Source of the DNA: Phenylobacterium sp.
Lineage (GTDB): Bacteria; Pseudomonadota; Alphaproteobacteria; Caulobacterales; Caulobacteraceae
DNA length: 64,000 nt
NCBI GenBank assembly: GCA_004799545.1
Contig: SSMU01000023.1
Coordinates: forward strand, 310,001-374,000
Direction of reading: 5' to 3'
Below the pieces are notes generated by a model. That model worked only from the letters and a program-made list of their open reading frames with translations, made no database searches and was not told the DNA's origin. A program made the position numbers and the translations under genes. Every line of letters begins with the position of its first letter. Position 1 is the first letter of the stretch. Positions 17,824-27,883 of the stretch are shown piece by piece.

Positions 17824-18219
17824 CTATTTCACCGGCAGCTTGGAGGCGCCGGGGCAGACCGCGCTGAGCAGGTCCGGATCGGCCTTCTTCGCCGTCTGCC
17901 TGCGCCATTCGGCGTTGACGACGAACTCGGACGACGGCTTGTAGGCGCCCATCGGCTGGGTGGTGCCCTTGTTGCAGTCCAGGGCCTCCACGAAGCCCAC
18001 GCCCTTGCCGGGTCCGCCCGGCATGATGCTGGCGGACGGCTTGGAGATGGCCTTCATCACCACAATCCGGCCGCTGGCCGCGTCCTTGTAGGAATAGTCG
18101 GTGTCGTAGGACCACTCGGTCCCGTTGTCGCCGCTGGCGTATTTCTTCCAGGTCTCGGCCGAGGCCGTGCCGGCGGCGCCCAGGGCGATCAGGGCGGCAA
18201 GCGCGAGGGCGCGTCGCAT
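17824..18219 (-). CDS. Exported protein of unknown function (surface-adhesin-E-like)
   Basis: 131 aa. Signal peptide (MRRALALAALIALGAAGTASA, cleaved near residue 21), then WKKYASGDNGTEWSYDTDYSYKD, which resembles the start of small beta-rich periplasmic proteins sometimes annotated as surface-adhesin protein E. Two Cys in the mature part (DCNKG and VCPG) could form a disulfide. The gene stands alone. No function can be assigned. Confidence 0.65.
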   Translation of the reverse strand: MRRALALAALIALGAAGTASAETWKKYASGDNGTEWSYDTDYSYKDAASGRIVVMKAISKPSASIMPGGPGKGVGFVEALDCNKGTTQPMGAYKPSSEFVVNAEWRRQTAKKADPDLLSAVCPGASKLPVK

Positions 18220-18368
18220 GGGTCGTTTCACTCCGAAGACGTGGTTTTGTTGTTCAGTCCCTCCGACGTTCAAACAGACGTTGGCGGCCAGGACAAGACC
18301 CCGCGCCCCGATTCCCGCTCGCCCGATGAAGCGGAGGGGCGGGAAGGCAGGCGCGGCGCGCCCTCGCC

Positions 18369-19586
18369 TCAGGCCACCTGCCGCGCCGGGCGGGCCAGCC
18401 GCGCCTCGGCGTCGGCGATGTAGTCGCGGGTGATCGGCACGGTGTCGATCCGCTTGGCGAGCTGCAGCTGGAAGACGAAATGGCCCCGGTGGCGGAAGGC
18501 CATCTCGCTGATGCAGAGGTAGAACTCCCACATCCGGCAGAACCGCGCGTCGTAGATCCGCGCGATCTCGGCGCGGTTGGCCTCGAACCGCTCGCGCCAG
18601 GCCTTCAGGGTCTCGGCGTAGTGCAGCCGCAGGATCTCCACGTCGGCGACGATCAGTCCGGCCCGCTCGACGCAGGGCATGACCTCCGACAGGGCCGGGA
18701 TGTAGCCGCCGGGGAAGATGTACCTGGCGATCCACGGCTGGGTGAAGGCCGGCCCCTCGGCGCGGCCGATGGAGTGGATCACCGCCACCCCGTTTTCGGC
18801 GAGCAGGGCCGCCACCTTGTCGAAGTAGGCCTGGTAGTTGGGCCGGCCGACGTGTTCGAACATGCCAACCGAGACGATGCGGTCGTAGGGCCCCTGGACG
18901 TCGCGGTAGTCGGTCAGGGAGAAGCGCGCGCGGCTCGCCAGGCCCGCGGCCTCGGCGCGCGCGGCGGCCGTGGCCAGCTGCTCGGTGGACAGCGTCACCC
19001 CGTCGACGCTCACCGCCTCGGCCTGGACGAGGCTGAGCGCCAGCCCGCCCCAGCCGCAGCCGATGTCGAGCACCCTCTGCCCGCGCTCGAGCAGCAGCTT
19101 GGCCGCGAGGTGCGTCTTCTTGGCGCGCTGCGCCTCCTCCAGCCCCACACCCGGGTGCGGGAAGTAGGCGCAGGAGTACTGCAGGTCGGGGTCGAGGAAG
19201 CGGCGGTAGAAGTCCACCGAGAGGTCGTAATGGTGCGCCACGTTGCGGCGCGCGGCGCGGCGGGCGTTGGCCTGCAGCCGGCGATCCAGCCACCAGCGGG
19301 CCAGCGGCCCGGCGCGCTTCAGCGGCCGGTGCTTGGCGTTGCGGCCGATCAGGTCGATGAGGCCGGCCATGTCGCCCTGCTCGAAGACCAGGCCTTCGTC
19401 CATATAGGCCTCGCCCACGCCCATCGACGGGTTGGCGGCGATGCGGGCCAGCCATCGGCGGCTGGTGATGGCGATCGCCACCGGGGGACCTGAGCCGTCG
19501 CCGAGTGTCAGCAACTGTCCACTGGGCAGGCGCATGGTCAGCGCGCCCTCGCGGATCACCTTCTGAAGGTAAGATTGCAAAGCCAT
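18369..19586 (-). CDS. cfa: Cyclopropane-fatty-acyl-phospholipid synthase family protein
   Basis: 405 aa from the ATG at 19586. N-terminal lipid-binding domain, then AHHYDLSVDFYRRFLDPDLQYSCAYF (family signature), SAM motif VLDIGCGWGGLALS, and EHVGRPNYQAYF near the bicarbonate site. It methylenates double bonds of membrane phospholipid acyl chains, a stationary-phase and acid-stress adaptation. The start was chosen because GAAGAGGG lies 7 nt upstream. That ribosome-binding site is buried in a perfect hairpin. The gene is divergent from groESL. Confidence 0.93.
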   Translation of the reverse strand: MALQSYLQKVIREGALTMRLPSGQLLTLGDGSGPPVAIAITSRRWLARIAANPSMGVGEAYMDEGLVFEQGDMAGLIDLIGRNAKHRPLKRAGPLARWWLDRRLQANARRAARRNVAHHYDLSVDFYRRFLDPDLQYSCAYFPHPGVGLEEAQRAKKTHLAAKLLLERGQRVLDIGCGWGGLALSLVQAEAVSVDGVTLSTEQLATAAARAEAAGLASRARFSLTDYRDVQGPYDRIVSVGMFEHVGRPNYQAYFDKVAALLAENGVAVIHSIGRAEGPAFTQPWIARYIFPGGYIPALSEVMPCVERAGLIVADVEILRLHYAETLKAWRERFEANRAEIARIYDARFCRMWEFYLCISEMAFRHRGHFVFQLQLAKRIDTVPITRDYIADAEARLARPARQVA

Positions 19587-19593
19587 CACGCAC

Positions 19594-19612
19594 CCTCTTC
19601 GCAACGAAGAGG
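19594..19612 (-). promoter_or_regulatory. Hairpin sequestering the cfa ribosome-binding site
   Basis: On the cfa strand CCTCTTCG-TTG-CGAAGAGG: 8 perfect pairs closing a 3-nt loop, with the 3' arm being the Shine-Dalgarno sequence, 7 nt from the ATG. When folded it would block initiation, so this may be a thermosensor or a site for sRNA or protein control. Confidence 0.6.
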
Positions 19613-19678
19613 GGAACGATCGGGCTACAGTCAAGGTTCCTTGAACGTCGTTCTGCCGGATTTCGTTCCGGCTATTGG

Positions 19679-19746
19679 CTTGACTCCCAGGTGCGGCCTT
19701 CTTACGTGCCCATCCGGCGTTGGCACTCTTGGGCCGAGGCTGCTAA
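19679..19746 (+). promoter_or_regulatory. groESL promoter region with CIRCE operator
   Basis: CIRCE occupies 19720-19746: TTGGCACTC-N9-GGCTGCTAA, two or three mismatches from the consensus TTAGCACTC-N9-GAGTGCTAA. It is the binding site for the heat-shock repressor HrcA (gene not in the window). A CTTGACT at 19679-19685 is a plausible -35 element for the housekeeping or heat-shock sigma factor. Confidence 0.85.
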
Positions 19747-19809
19747 CAGCATGCCCGCGAGCCACTGCGCCGCAGACATTCCAACCGTCGCGAACGGAGA
19801 AAGAGCATC

Positions 19810-20121
19810 ATGGCGTTTCGTCCTCTGGGAGACCGCGTCCTCGTGAAGCGTGTCGAGGAAGAAGAGAAGACCCGGGGCGGGATCATCATCCCGGACACCG
19901 CGAAGGAAAAGCCGCAGGAAGGCGAAGTGATCGCCACCGGCCCCGGCGCCCGTGACGACAGCGGCAAGATCCAGCCGCTCGACGTCAAGGCCGGCGACCG
20001 CATCCTGTTCGGCAAGTGGTCCGGCACCGAGGTCAAGCTCGACGGCCAGGACCTGCTGATCATGAAAGAAAGCGACATCCTGGGCGTGCTTGAGCCCACC
20101 AAGGCGGCGAAGGCCGCCTAG
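19810..20121 (+). CDS. groES: Co-chaperonin GroES
   Basis: 103 aa. It starts [21 protein letters not shown]; the mobile loop [15 protein letters not shown] that docks on GroEL and the roof hairpin region follow. The heptameric lid of the GroEL folding chamber. GGAGAAAG precedes the ATG. It forms the groESL operon with groEL, 44 bp downstream, under CIRCE control. Confidence 0.98.
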   Translation: MAFRPLGDRVLVKRVEEEEKTRGGIIIPDTAKEKPQEGEVIATGPGARDDSGKIQPLDVKAGDRILFGKWSGTEVKLDGQDLLIMKESDILGVLEPTKAAKAA

Positions 20122-20150
20122 GCCTCGCTCGCACCCTCGCATCACAATAA

Positions 20151-21812
<1,662 letters not shown>

Positions 21813-21863
21813 GTCCCGTCGTCCGGCGCCACGCCGGAACCAGTTCAGTACCGCGTAAGAACG

Positions 21864-21892
21864 GGGCGGGACCGCAAGGTCCCGCCCTTTTT
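21864..21892 (+). terminator. groESL intrinsic terminator
   Basis: GGGCGGGACC-GCAA-GGTCCCGCCC, ten perfect pairs with a tetraloop, followed by five T. Confidence 0.95.
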
Positions 21893-21951
21893 CTTTGCGC
21901 CCCAATCCTGCCCAAGCTTCACCGCAGGCTGAGCTGAGGGAGGGGTGCGCC

Positions 21952-22623
21952 ATGCTGAAGGCCCTGCTGCTCGCCGTCGCCGTGGCGACCGTTCCGGCGA
22001 CCGAACTGTCGCCGGAGGCCGGCGCCCTCGTCGCGCCGGTGCATGAGGCGATCGCGAAAACTCGCGCCGAGCTCGATGCCCTGCCGCCGCCCAAGGACGA
22101 CGCCGAGCGGCTGGTGCGCATGCGCCGGCTCGACCAGGCGCCGCGCAAGGTGGTGGTGACCCTCGATTTCTCCAAGCTTCCGGCGGCCCAGCGGGCCGCC
22201 GCTCAGAACGCCGTCGCCCACGAGATCATGGCGATCGACGCCGAGAACGAGAAAACCCTGCTGGCGATGCTGCCGCCCGAAGGCTGGTTCTCGATAAGCC
22301 GCTATGGGCCGCAGGCTTCCACGGCCGCCTTCCTGATCGTTCAACACTCCGACGCGGCTCTGCGGCGCCGCTTCGTGCCAATCATGGAAAGCCTGGCAGC
22401 GAAGGGCGAAGTCGCCAAAGGCGAATATGCCCTGATGTACGACCGCCTGGCGCTGGAGGAGGGCCGACCGCAGCGCTACGGCTCGCAGATGACCTGCAAG
22501 GACGGCAGGCTGGTCCTCGACGCGACCGAGGATCCCGAACACCTCGATGCACGCCGCGCGGCCATGGACCTTCCGCCCGAGAAGGACAATCTGGCCATCT
22601 TCGCCGCCTATCCGCCCTGCTAG
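21952..22623 (+). CDS. DUF6624-type secreted protein
   Basis: 223 aa from the ATG at 21952, which follows GAGGGAGGGG. Signal-peptide-like start (MLKALLLAVAVATVPA). The C-terminal half carries SDAALRRRFVPIMESLAAKGEV and YDRLALEEGRPQRYGSQ, which match DUF6624; function unknown. Single gene between groEL and the CoA-transferase. Confidence 0.65.
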   Translation: MLKALLLAVAVATVPATELSPEAGALVAPVHEAIAKTRAELDALPPPKDDAERLVRMRRLDQAPRKVVVTLDFSKLPAAQRAAAQNAVAHEIMAIDAENEKTLLAMLPPEGWFSISRYGPQASTAAFLIVQHSDAALRRRFVPIMESLAAKGEVAKGEYALMYDRLALEEGRPQRYGSQMTCKDGRLVLDATEDPEHLDARRAAMDLPPEKDNLAIFAAYPPC

Positions 22624-22689
22624 GCCGCCTTCCCACGGCCCCGCCCCCGCCTCTATGCTTCGTCCGCAACGACACGCGGGAGGACGCGC

Positions 22690-23880
22690 ATGCTGCTCGA
22701 AGGCCTGAAGGTGGTGGAGTGGTCGACCTGGGTGGCGGGTCCCGGCTGCGCCGCCCTGATGGCCGACTGGGGCGCCGACGTGATCAAGGTCGAGAGCGCC
22801 ATCGGCGACGCCACGCGGGCCTTCTTCCCCGACACCGCCGAGAGCCCCGGCAACCCGGTGTTCACCATGGAGAACCGCGGCAAGCGCGGCGTCGTGCTGG
22901 ACACCTCCAAGCCCGAGGGCCGTGAGGCGCTGGTCACCCTGCTGCGGCAGGCCGACGTCTTCGTGACCAACGTCCGGCCCGGGTCCCTGACGCGCGCCCG
23001 GCTCGACTACGACAGCCTCAAGGACGAGCTGCCGCACCTGGTCTACGCCAACGTCACCGGCTACGGCCTGACCGGCGAGATGGCCGACGTGGCGGCCTTC
23101 GACATCACCGCCTTCTGGACCCGCAGCGGGGTCGCGGCCTCGACCATCCCGCCGGACCAGGAGCCCTTCCCCTCCCGCCCCGGCTTCGGCGACCACTTCA
23201 CGGCCCTGGCCACCCTCTCGGGCATCCTGGCCGCCCTGCACGAGCGCAGCCGCACCGGCCACGGCCGGCAGGTGGAGACCGCCCTGATGCGGGTCGGCGC
23301 CTACGCCATCGGCTGGGACCTGTCGCTGCAACTCAGATACGGCGACGTCACCACCGCCCAGCCGAAGAAGGAGCGGATGGTCGCCCTCTCCGGCTTCTTC
23401 CACACCGGCGACGACCGCTGGTTCGTGGTGGTGGTGAAGAGCGCCGCCGACTATCCGAACGTGCTCAAGGCGATCGGCCGCGAGGACATCCTGGCCGAGC
23501 CGCGCTTCCTGCCGCCGTTCGGCGACATCCACGACGTGCGCTACGTCCGCGCCGCCCTCGACACCGCCTTCGACGCCATGACGCTGGAACAGGCCGGCGC
23601 GCTGCTGGACACCGCCGACGTCGCCTGGGCGCCCATGGAGACGCTCATGGAGCTGGAGATGAACCCGCAGGCCCACGAGGCCGGTTGCTTCGTCGAGACG
23701 CCGGACGGCTGGGGCGGCAGCTTCTGGGGCCCGGCCTCGCCGGTGCGCTTCCCGGGCGTCGACACCACCCCGCGCGGCCCCGCGCCGAAGCTCGGCCAGC
23801 ACACCCGCGAGGTGCTGCTGGAGGCGGGCTACGCGGAAGAAGCGGTCGAGGCGATGATCGCCGCGGGCGCGGCGACCTGA
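22690..23880 (+). CDS. CaiB/BaiF (family III) CoA-transferase
   Basis: 396 aa. The N-terminus LEGLKVVEWSTWVAGPGCAALMADWGADVIKVE is diagnostic, followed by ENRGKRGVVLDTSKPEG and the region with the catalytic Asp (GFGDHFTALATLSG). GGGAGG lies upstream of the ATG. It transfers CoA between an acyl-CoA and a carboxylic acid. The acid is unknown; it could be bile-acid-, carnitine- or formate/oxalate-like substrates or a fatty acid, given the acyl-CoA genes in the window. Confidence 0.9.
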   Translation: MLLEGLKVVEWSTWVAGPGCAALMADWGADVIKVESAIGDATRAFFPDTAESPGNPVFTMENRGKRGVVLDTSKPEGREALVTLLRQADVFVTNVRPGSLTRARLDYDSLKDELPHLVYANVTGYGLTGEMADVAAFDITAFWTRSGVAASTIPPDQEPFPSRPGFGDHFTALATLSGILAALHERSRTGHGRQVETALMRVGAYAIGWDLSLQLRYGDVTTAQPKKERMVALSGFFHTGDDRWFVVVVKSAADYPNVLKAIGREDILAEPRFLPPFGDIHDVRYVRAALDTAFDAMTLEQAGALLDTADVAWAPMETLMELEMNPQAHEAGCFVETPDGWGGSFWGPASPVRFPGVDTTPRGPAPKLGQHTREVLLEAGYAEEAVEAMIAAGAAT

Positions 23881-23889
23881 TCCCGCCGG

Positions 23890-24243
23890 CTAGTAACGAT
23901 TGTCGCGGATCAGCATGTGGCCGATCCAGCTGGTCACCCCGGTGACGATCGCCGCCAGGATCCCCGCCACCAGCCCATGCACCTCGAAACCGTGCAGGAA
24001 GAACGACACCAGCATGATCATCAGCGCGTTGACCACCAGGAGGAAGAGGCCGAGCGTCACGATGGTCAGCGGCAGGGTCAGGATGATCACCACCGGCCGC
24101 ACGAAGGCGTTGACCAGGCCCAGCAGCACCGCGGCGATGATCAGGGTCTCGACGCCGCGCACGTGGACGCCCGGCACGAACCGCGCCGAGAGCCAAAGCC
24201 CCAGGGCGGCGAACAGCGCCCGGATTGCGAACCTGGCCAGCAT
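23890..24243 (-). CDS. Phage-holin-like 4-TM membrane protein (PF04020 type)
   Basis: 117 aa from the ATG at 24243 (GGGGAGG upstream). Four hydrophobic helices, with LLGLVNAFVRPVVIILTLPLTIVTLGLFLLVVNALM as the family signature region. Despite the name, most members are chromosomal and of unknown function. Convergent with the CoA-transferase gene. Confidence 0.85.
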   Translation of the reverse strand: MLARFAIRALFAALGLWLSARFVPGVHVRGVETLIIAAVLLGLVNAFVRPVVIILTLPLTIVTLGLFLLVVNALMIMLVSFFLHGFEVHGLVAGILAAIVTGVTSWIGHMLIRDNRY

Positions 24244-24387
24244 GCCGCGCCTCCCCACCCCGAAGCTCGACAGTAACCCGGCCCGACCGGCGAACGGAAG
24301 GGTTTCCGAGCCGTCACGCTCAGGGCGCAATTCGGCCCCACAGCGTCACGAAGCTCGGCGGTTGCGTTTCAGAACATGAGGGATTTG

Positions 24388-25080
24388 ATGCCGAGGCGGC
24401 TTCTCGCGGTGGGACTGATGCTGGCGCTCGCGGCCTGCGCCGAGGATCCGCACCGCGGCGGCTTCCACCAAGGCGGCCCGCCGGGCGGCCAGCGGGTGGC
24501 GCGCCGGCTGTTCATCAGCCCCTCGGGCGAGCCGTTCCGCGGCGACGACGGTCTGGCGGCCTGGTTCGCCCGGGCCGACGCCAACCACGACGGCGTGCTG
24601 ACCCTGGAGGAGTTCCAGGCCGACGCCGTGCGCTTCTTCAAATACCTCGACACCAATGGCGACGGGGTCGTCGACGGCTTCGAGATCCAGGCCTACGAGC
24701 AGAACATCGCCCCGGAGATCGCCGCCAACGACTTCGACGGACCGGACGAGCCTCGCGCCGGCGCCCAGACGGCCCAGAGCGGCGGCGGGCGCGGGGGTCG
24801 CGGCGGCGGGCGCGGCCGCAGAGGCGGCGGCGGCGCGCCCGGCGGCGGCTCGGGCGGACGGGTGACCACCAGCCTCGAAGGCGCCTCGCGCTTTGGTCTG
24901 ATCAACGAGCCGGAGCCGGTGGCCAACGCCGACGAGAACCTGGATTCCAAGGTCACCGCCGAGGAATGGCGCCACGCGACGCTCCGCCGCTTCCAGACCC
25001 TCGACAAGGCCAAGACCGGCCGCCTGACCCTCGACGCGCTGAAAGGCATCAAGCCCGCGCCGGCGAAGAAACCCGCCTAG
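24388..25080 (+). CDS. EF-hand lipoprotein with Gly/Arg-rich linker
   Basis: 230 aa from the ATG at 24388; GAGGG lies 5 nt upstream (the ATG at 24376 has none). Lipobox LAAC gives a lipidated Cys near residue 18. Two good calcium loops follow: DANHDGVLTLEE and DTNGDGVVDGFE. A linker of Gly, Arg and Ser (about residues 130-160, with several RGG repeats) leads to a second, degenerate EF-hand pair (DENLDSKVTAEE, DKAKTGRLTLDA). It probably binds calcium at the cell envelope. The partner is unknown. Confidence 0.8.
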   Translation: MPRRLLAVGLMLALAACAEDPHRGGFHQGGPPGGQRVARRLFISPSGEPFRGDDGLAAWFARADANHDGVLTLEEFQADAVRFFKYLDTNGDGVVDGFEIQAYEQNIAPEIAANDFDGPDEPRAGAQTAQSGGGRGGRGGGRGRRGGGGAPGGGSGGRVTTSLEGASRFGLINEPEPVANADENLDSKVTAEEWRHATLRRFQTLDKAKTGRLTLDALKGIKPAPAKKPA

Positions 25081-25916
25081 CGAACCGTCACGCCCTCCAC
25101 CGCCGGCACATGCTCCGCCAGCCGGCCGCCGATGCGGATCGGCTCGATGCGGCGGGCGAGGCCGGTGGCGTCGTGGGTCTCCACATAGACCCCGCAGACC
25201 GTCGCCGGGCCCTCGGCGGGCTTGAACCGGCCGCCGGAGATGCGGGTGGTGAACCGCCGCAGCGGCTCCTCCTTGTCGTTGCCGATCACGCTGTCGTAGT
25301 CGGCGCAGGCGCCGGCGTCGGTCTGGTAGGCCGTGCCGCCGGGCAGCACCTGGGCGTCGGCGGTCGGCACGTGGGTGTGGGTGCCCACCACCAGGCTCGC
25401 CCGGCCGTCGCAGAAATGGCCCATGGCCATCTTCTCCGAGGTCACATCGGCGTGCATGTCGACGATCACCGCATCGGCCGCGACGCCAAGCGGACAGGCC
25501 TCCAGCTCGCGGTCGACGGCGGAAAACGGGTCATCCAGCGCGTCCATGTTGAGCCGGCCCAGCAGGTTGATCACCAGCACCCGCTTGCCGCCCTCGGTCT
25601 CGAACAGCTGTGAGCCGCGGCCCGGCGCATCGGCCAGGGCTGGATAGTTGGCCGGCCGGATCAGCCTGGGCTCGCGGACGATATAGGTCAGCGCCTCCTT
25701 CTGGTCCCAGGCGTGGTTGCCCAGGGTCAGGGCGTCGGCCCCGGCGTCGAACAGCTCCCGCGCCGTGCCCTCGGTGATCCCGAAGCCGGCGGCGGCGTTC
25801 TCGGCGTTGACCACTACGAATTCCAGCCCGAGCCGGCTGCGCAGGGCGGGCAGCTGGGCCGCCAGCCCCTCGCGGCCCGAGCGGCCGACAATGTCCCCGA
25901 AGAAAGCGAACCGCAT
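25077..25916 (-). CDS. YmdB-family metallophosphoesterase (TIGR00282)
   Basis: 279 aa, the normal length. Motifs FFGDIVGRSGREGL, NAENAAAGFGIT, GNHAWDQKE, DMHADVTSEK and GTHTHVPTAD supply the two-metal site. Bacillus YmdB is a 2',3'-cyclic nucleotide phosphodiesterase that affects motility and biofilm choice; the alphaproteobacterial enzyme is less studied. It is 9 bp from the folate cyclo-ligase gene, so the two probably form an operon downstream of 6S RNA. Confidence 0.9.
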   Translation of the reverse strand: MRFAFFGDIVGRSGREGLAAQLPALRSRLGLEFVVVNAENAAAGFGITEGTARELFDAGADALTLGNHAWDQKEALTYIVREPRLIRPANYPALADAPGRGSQLFETEGGKRVLVINLLGRLNMDALDDPFSAVDRELEACPLGVAADAVIVDMHADVTSEKMAMGHFCDGRASLVVGTHTHVPTADAQVLPGGTAYQTDAGACADYDSVIGNDKEEPLRRFTTRISGGRFKPAEGPATVCGVYVETHDATGLARRIEPIRIGGRLAEHVPAVEGVTVR

Positions 25917-25925
25917 GCCTAAGTC

Positions 25926-26507
25926 CTATCCGAGCTCGATATAGCCGGCTTCCGTCAGGACGGCGTCAAGCCGCTCGTCGTGCGGCTCCATCGGGATCTC
26001 CGCCAGCTCCTGGCCCGCATAGGCGAGGCCCAGGATGAAAACCTGCCCCGTCCTGCGCAGCGCCTGCAGCGTCCGGTCGTAGTGGCCGCCGCCCTGCCCC
26101 AGCCGGCCGCCCTGGCGATCGAAGGCCAGCAGGGGCGCCACGATCAGCTGCGGCGTCATGGATCCCGACATCCGCGGCGGCGACGGTACGCCCACCGCGT
26201 CCGGCTCCAGCGGCAGCTCCGGGCTCCAGACCCGGAACACCAGCGCCCGGTCACGGGTCTCCGCCACCGGCAGCAGGGTCGCCGCCCCGCCCTCGGCCAG
26301 CCGCCGGGCCATCGGGACCGGATCGAGCTCGGAGCCCTGCGGATGGTAGATGGCGAAGGCCTTGAAGGGCGGCAGCCGGTCCAGCGGCAGCCTCTCGGCC
26401 GCGCGCGCCGCCGCGTCCGGCGCCTCCGCGGCCAGCCGCCGGCGCAACCCGCGCATGCGCAGGCGCAGGGCCGTCTTGTCGAAGGCGGGGGTGGCGCGCC
26501 CGGTCAT
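25926..26507 (-). CDS. 5-formyltetrahydrofolate cyclo-ligase
   Basis: 193 aa. The closing motif LGQGGGHYDRTL and the ATP/folate-binding segment around SELDPVPMARRL are typical. It converts 5-formyl-THF to 5,10-methenyl-THF using ATP. The gene directly follows 6S RNA, the same order (zapA-ssrS-cyclo-ligase) seen in many proteobacteria, and may be cotranscribed with it. Confidence 0.93.
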   Translation of the reverse strand: MTGRATPAFDKTALRLRMRGLRRRLAAEAPDAAARAAERLPLDRLPPFKAFAIYHPQGSELDPVPMARRLAEGGAATLLPVAETRDRALVFRVWSPELPLEPDAVGVPSPPRMSGSMTPQLIVAPLLAFDRQGGRLGQGGGHYDRTLQALRRTGQVFILGLAYAGQELAEIPMEPHDERLDAVLTEAGYIELG

Positions 26508-26520
26508 CGGGCGGTCTTAC

Positions 26521-26697
26521 AGGAAAGGGTGGCGGCGCCGCGAGAGCCGTGAAGGACTGTTTCATTCCCTCGACCTGGTTAGCCAGGTGGGCGCCGTGTG
26601 CCCGAGACCACGATCCCGGACAGGGACAGCTCCCTATGAGTGAATTAAGGTCGCTGGAATATGTCGCCTTCGACGAGGGCCGCAGCAGACCCGCCAC
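26521..26697 (-). ncRNA. ssrS: 6S RNA
   Basis: About 177 nt between zapA and the 5-formyltetrahydrofolate cyclo-ligase gene, the classic ssrS position. The ends pair (5' GGTGGCGG with 3' CCGCCACC). Inside there is an apical ACCTGGCTAACCAGGT hairpin flanked by long irregular stems that leave an open central region. A good promoter places the start near 26697. 6S RNA mimics an open promoter and traps the housekeeping RNA polymerase holoenzyme in stationary phase. Length (E. coli 184 nt) fits; ends are estimates. Confidence 0.8.
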
Positions 26698-26698
26698 C

Positions 26699-27088
26699 TC
26701 ACAAGATAGGGCCGCGGGCCCCCGACCTCAAGCGACGGCCGGTAAATGCAGCGAAAAGGACTTCGATCGCGACTGCGACCACCCAAAGCGGAATCAGCGC
26801 GGCCACCATGACCAGATCGAACGGGATGGCCCAAGGAATCGCGAACGCCAAAAGGTTGGCGAGGACAATGACGGCGATGCTGCTGACCACCGCGAGTCCG
26901 CGGTTAGCCCTCACGACCGCGGTCAAGCGGTCAGATGAAGCGGCGAGCGTGGCCGCGGCGAAGCTCGACGCAATCATGGCGACGACCTGAACCTCACCGT
27001 GCAGGAGCTTCACGCCCGCTAGCGAAATCAGAAGCGCCGCAATCAGGACGGCGCGCCAAAGCAGCGCGATCGCGCGGCCCACGCGCAT
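26699..27088 (-). CDS. Membrane protein of unknown function inserted between zapA and 6S RNA
   Basis: 129 aa, four hydrophobic helices (residues about 8-25, 33-50, 62-85, 87-115), basic ends. No family recognised. Its DNA is noticeably less GC-rich in wobble positions than the neighbours, suggesting later arrival. Most relatives have zapA directly followed by 6S RNA. The last codons carry the 6S RNA promoter. Confidence 0.65.
   Translation of the reverse strand: MRVGRAIALLWRAVLIAALLISLAGVKLLHGEVQVVAMIASSFAAATLAASSDRLTAVVRANRGLAVVSSIAVIVLANLLAFAIPWAIPFDLVMVAALIPLWVVAVAIEVLFAAFTGRRLRSGARGPIL
26703..26731 (-). promoter_or_regulatory. Predicted 6S RNA promoter
   Basis: On the minus strand TTGAGG-N17-TATCTT; a start seven bases later falls exactly at the first base of the predicted 5'/3' closing stem. 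It lies inside the last codons of the upstream membrane-protein gene. Confidence 0.6.
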
Positions 27089-27093
27089 CAGGC

Positions 27094-27420
27094 CTACTCC
27101 GCCCCCATCTTCTCGATCTTCTGCGCCGCGGCCTCCAGCGCCGTCACCGCGCGGGCCTCGATGCGCGAGCGGTCGGACTGCAGCTTGCCGACCTCGGCCT
27201 GCAGGACCCCCAACCGGCCCTTGGCGTCGGCCAGCTCATCGGCCAGCAAGAGGGCGCCCATCAGGAACAGCCGCGTGTCGCCCAGCTGGCCCATGTCCTC
27301 GGACACATGCCGCACCTGCTTGTCGAACATCCGGGCGAGCTCCTGCAGGTGGCTCTCCTGGCCGTCCTCGCAGCCCACCGCATAGGGCCGTCCGTTCACC
27401 TCGACGTTCAGCTGGGCCAT
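27094..27420 (-). CDS. zapA: Cell division protein ZapA
   Basis: 108 aa. N-terminal beta-rich part (AQLNVEVNGRPYAVGCEDGQESHLQELARMFD) then a long coiled coil to the C-terminus, as in ZapA. It promotes association of FtsZ filaments in the Z-ring. It begins 1 bp after the zauP stop, so the two are coupled. Confidence 0.93.
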   Translation of the reverse strand: MAQLNVEVNGRPYAVGCEDGQESHLQELARMFDKQVRHVSEDMGQLGDTRLFLMGALLLADELADAKGRLGVLQAEVGKLQSDRSRIEARAVTALEAAAQKIEKMGAE

Positions 27421-27421
27421 C

Positions 27422-27706
27422 TCAGGTCTCCCCTTCGCCGCTCGGGCCTTCGCCGTTCAGGGCGCCGCGGATCTCGCCGATCGCCCGGCCGAGCGCGGCG
27501 GAGGCCTCGGCGCCGGCTTCTTCCAGGGCGCGCTCGCGGGCGCGGGCCTCGTCGAGCTCGGCGGCCAGCTTGGCGCGGTCCTGGTCGAACAGGCCGCCGG
27601 CCTCCGCGCCCGCCGACTTCAGCCGCTCGGCCAGCCGCTGCTCAAGCAGGAACACCGCGCGCTCCAGCCGCTTGGCCGCCAGATCAATGGCGCTTTCGCC
27701 GCTCAT
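27422..27706 (-). CDS. zauP: Coiled-coil ZapA partner ZauP
   Basis: 94 aa from the ATG at 27706, with AAGGAG upstream. Almost entirely helical with heptads (LAAKRLERAVFLLEQRLAERL). Position immediately upstream of zapA and size match ZauP of Caulobacter, which works with ZapA to focus the Z-ring; the family is DUF4164. It is divergent from tkt. Confidence 0.85.
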   Translation of the reverse strand: MSGESAIDLAAKRLERAVFLLEQRLAERLKSAGAEAGGLFDQDRAKLAAELDEARARERALEEAGAEASAALGRAIGEIRGALNGEGPSGEGET

Positions 27707-27883
27707 CGCCTGCTCCTTACGACTCAAGACACCGGCCCCTGATCTTAGGCCCGCAGCGCCCCTCTTGCGAAGGGCGCTTGCCGGAAGCCCTTCCTAGGCC
27801 CCCATCCGGGGCGATTTCTTGACCCCGCCCCTTGCGCGTGCGACCCCGCCTGGGCGTCCCCACCCCTCGAATCCAGGACCGAA

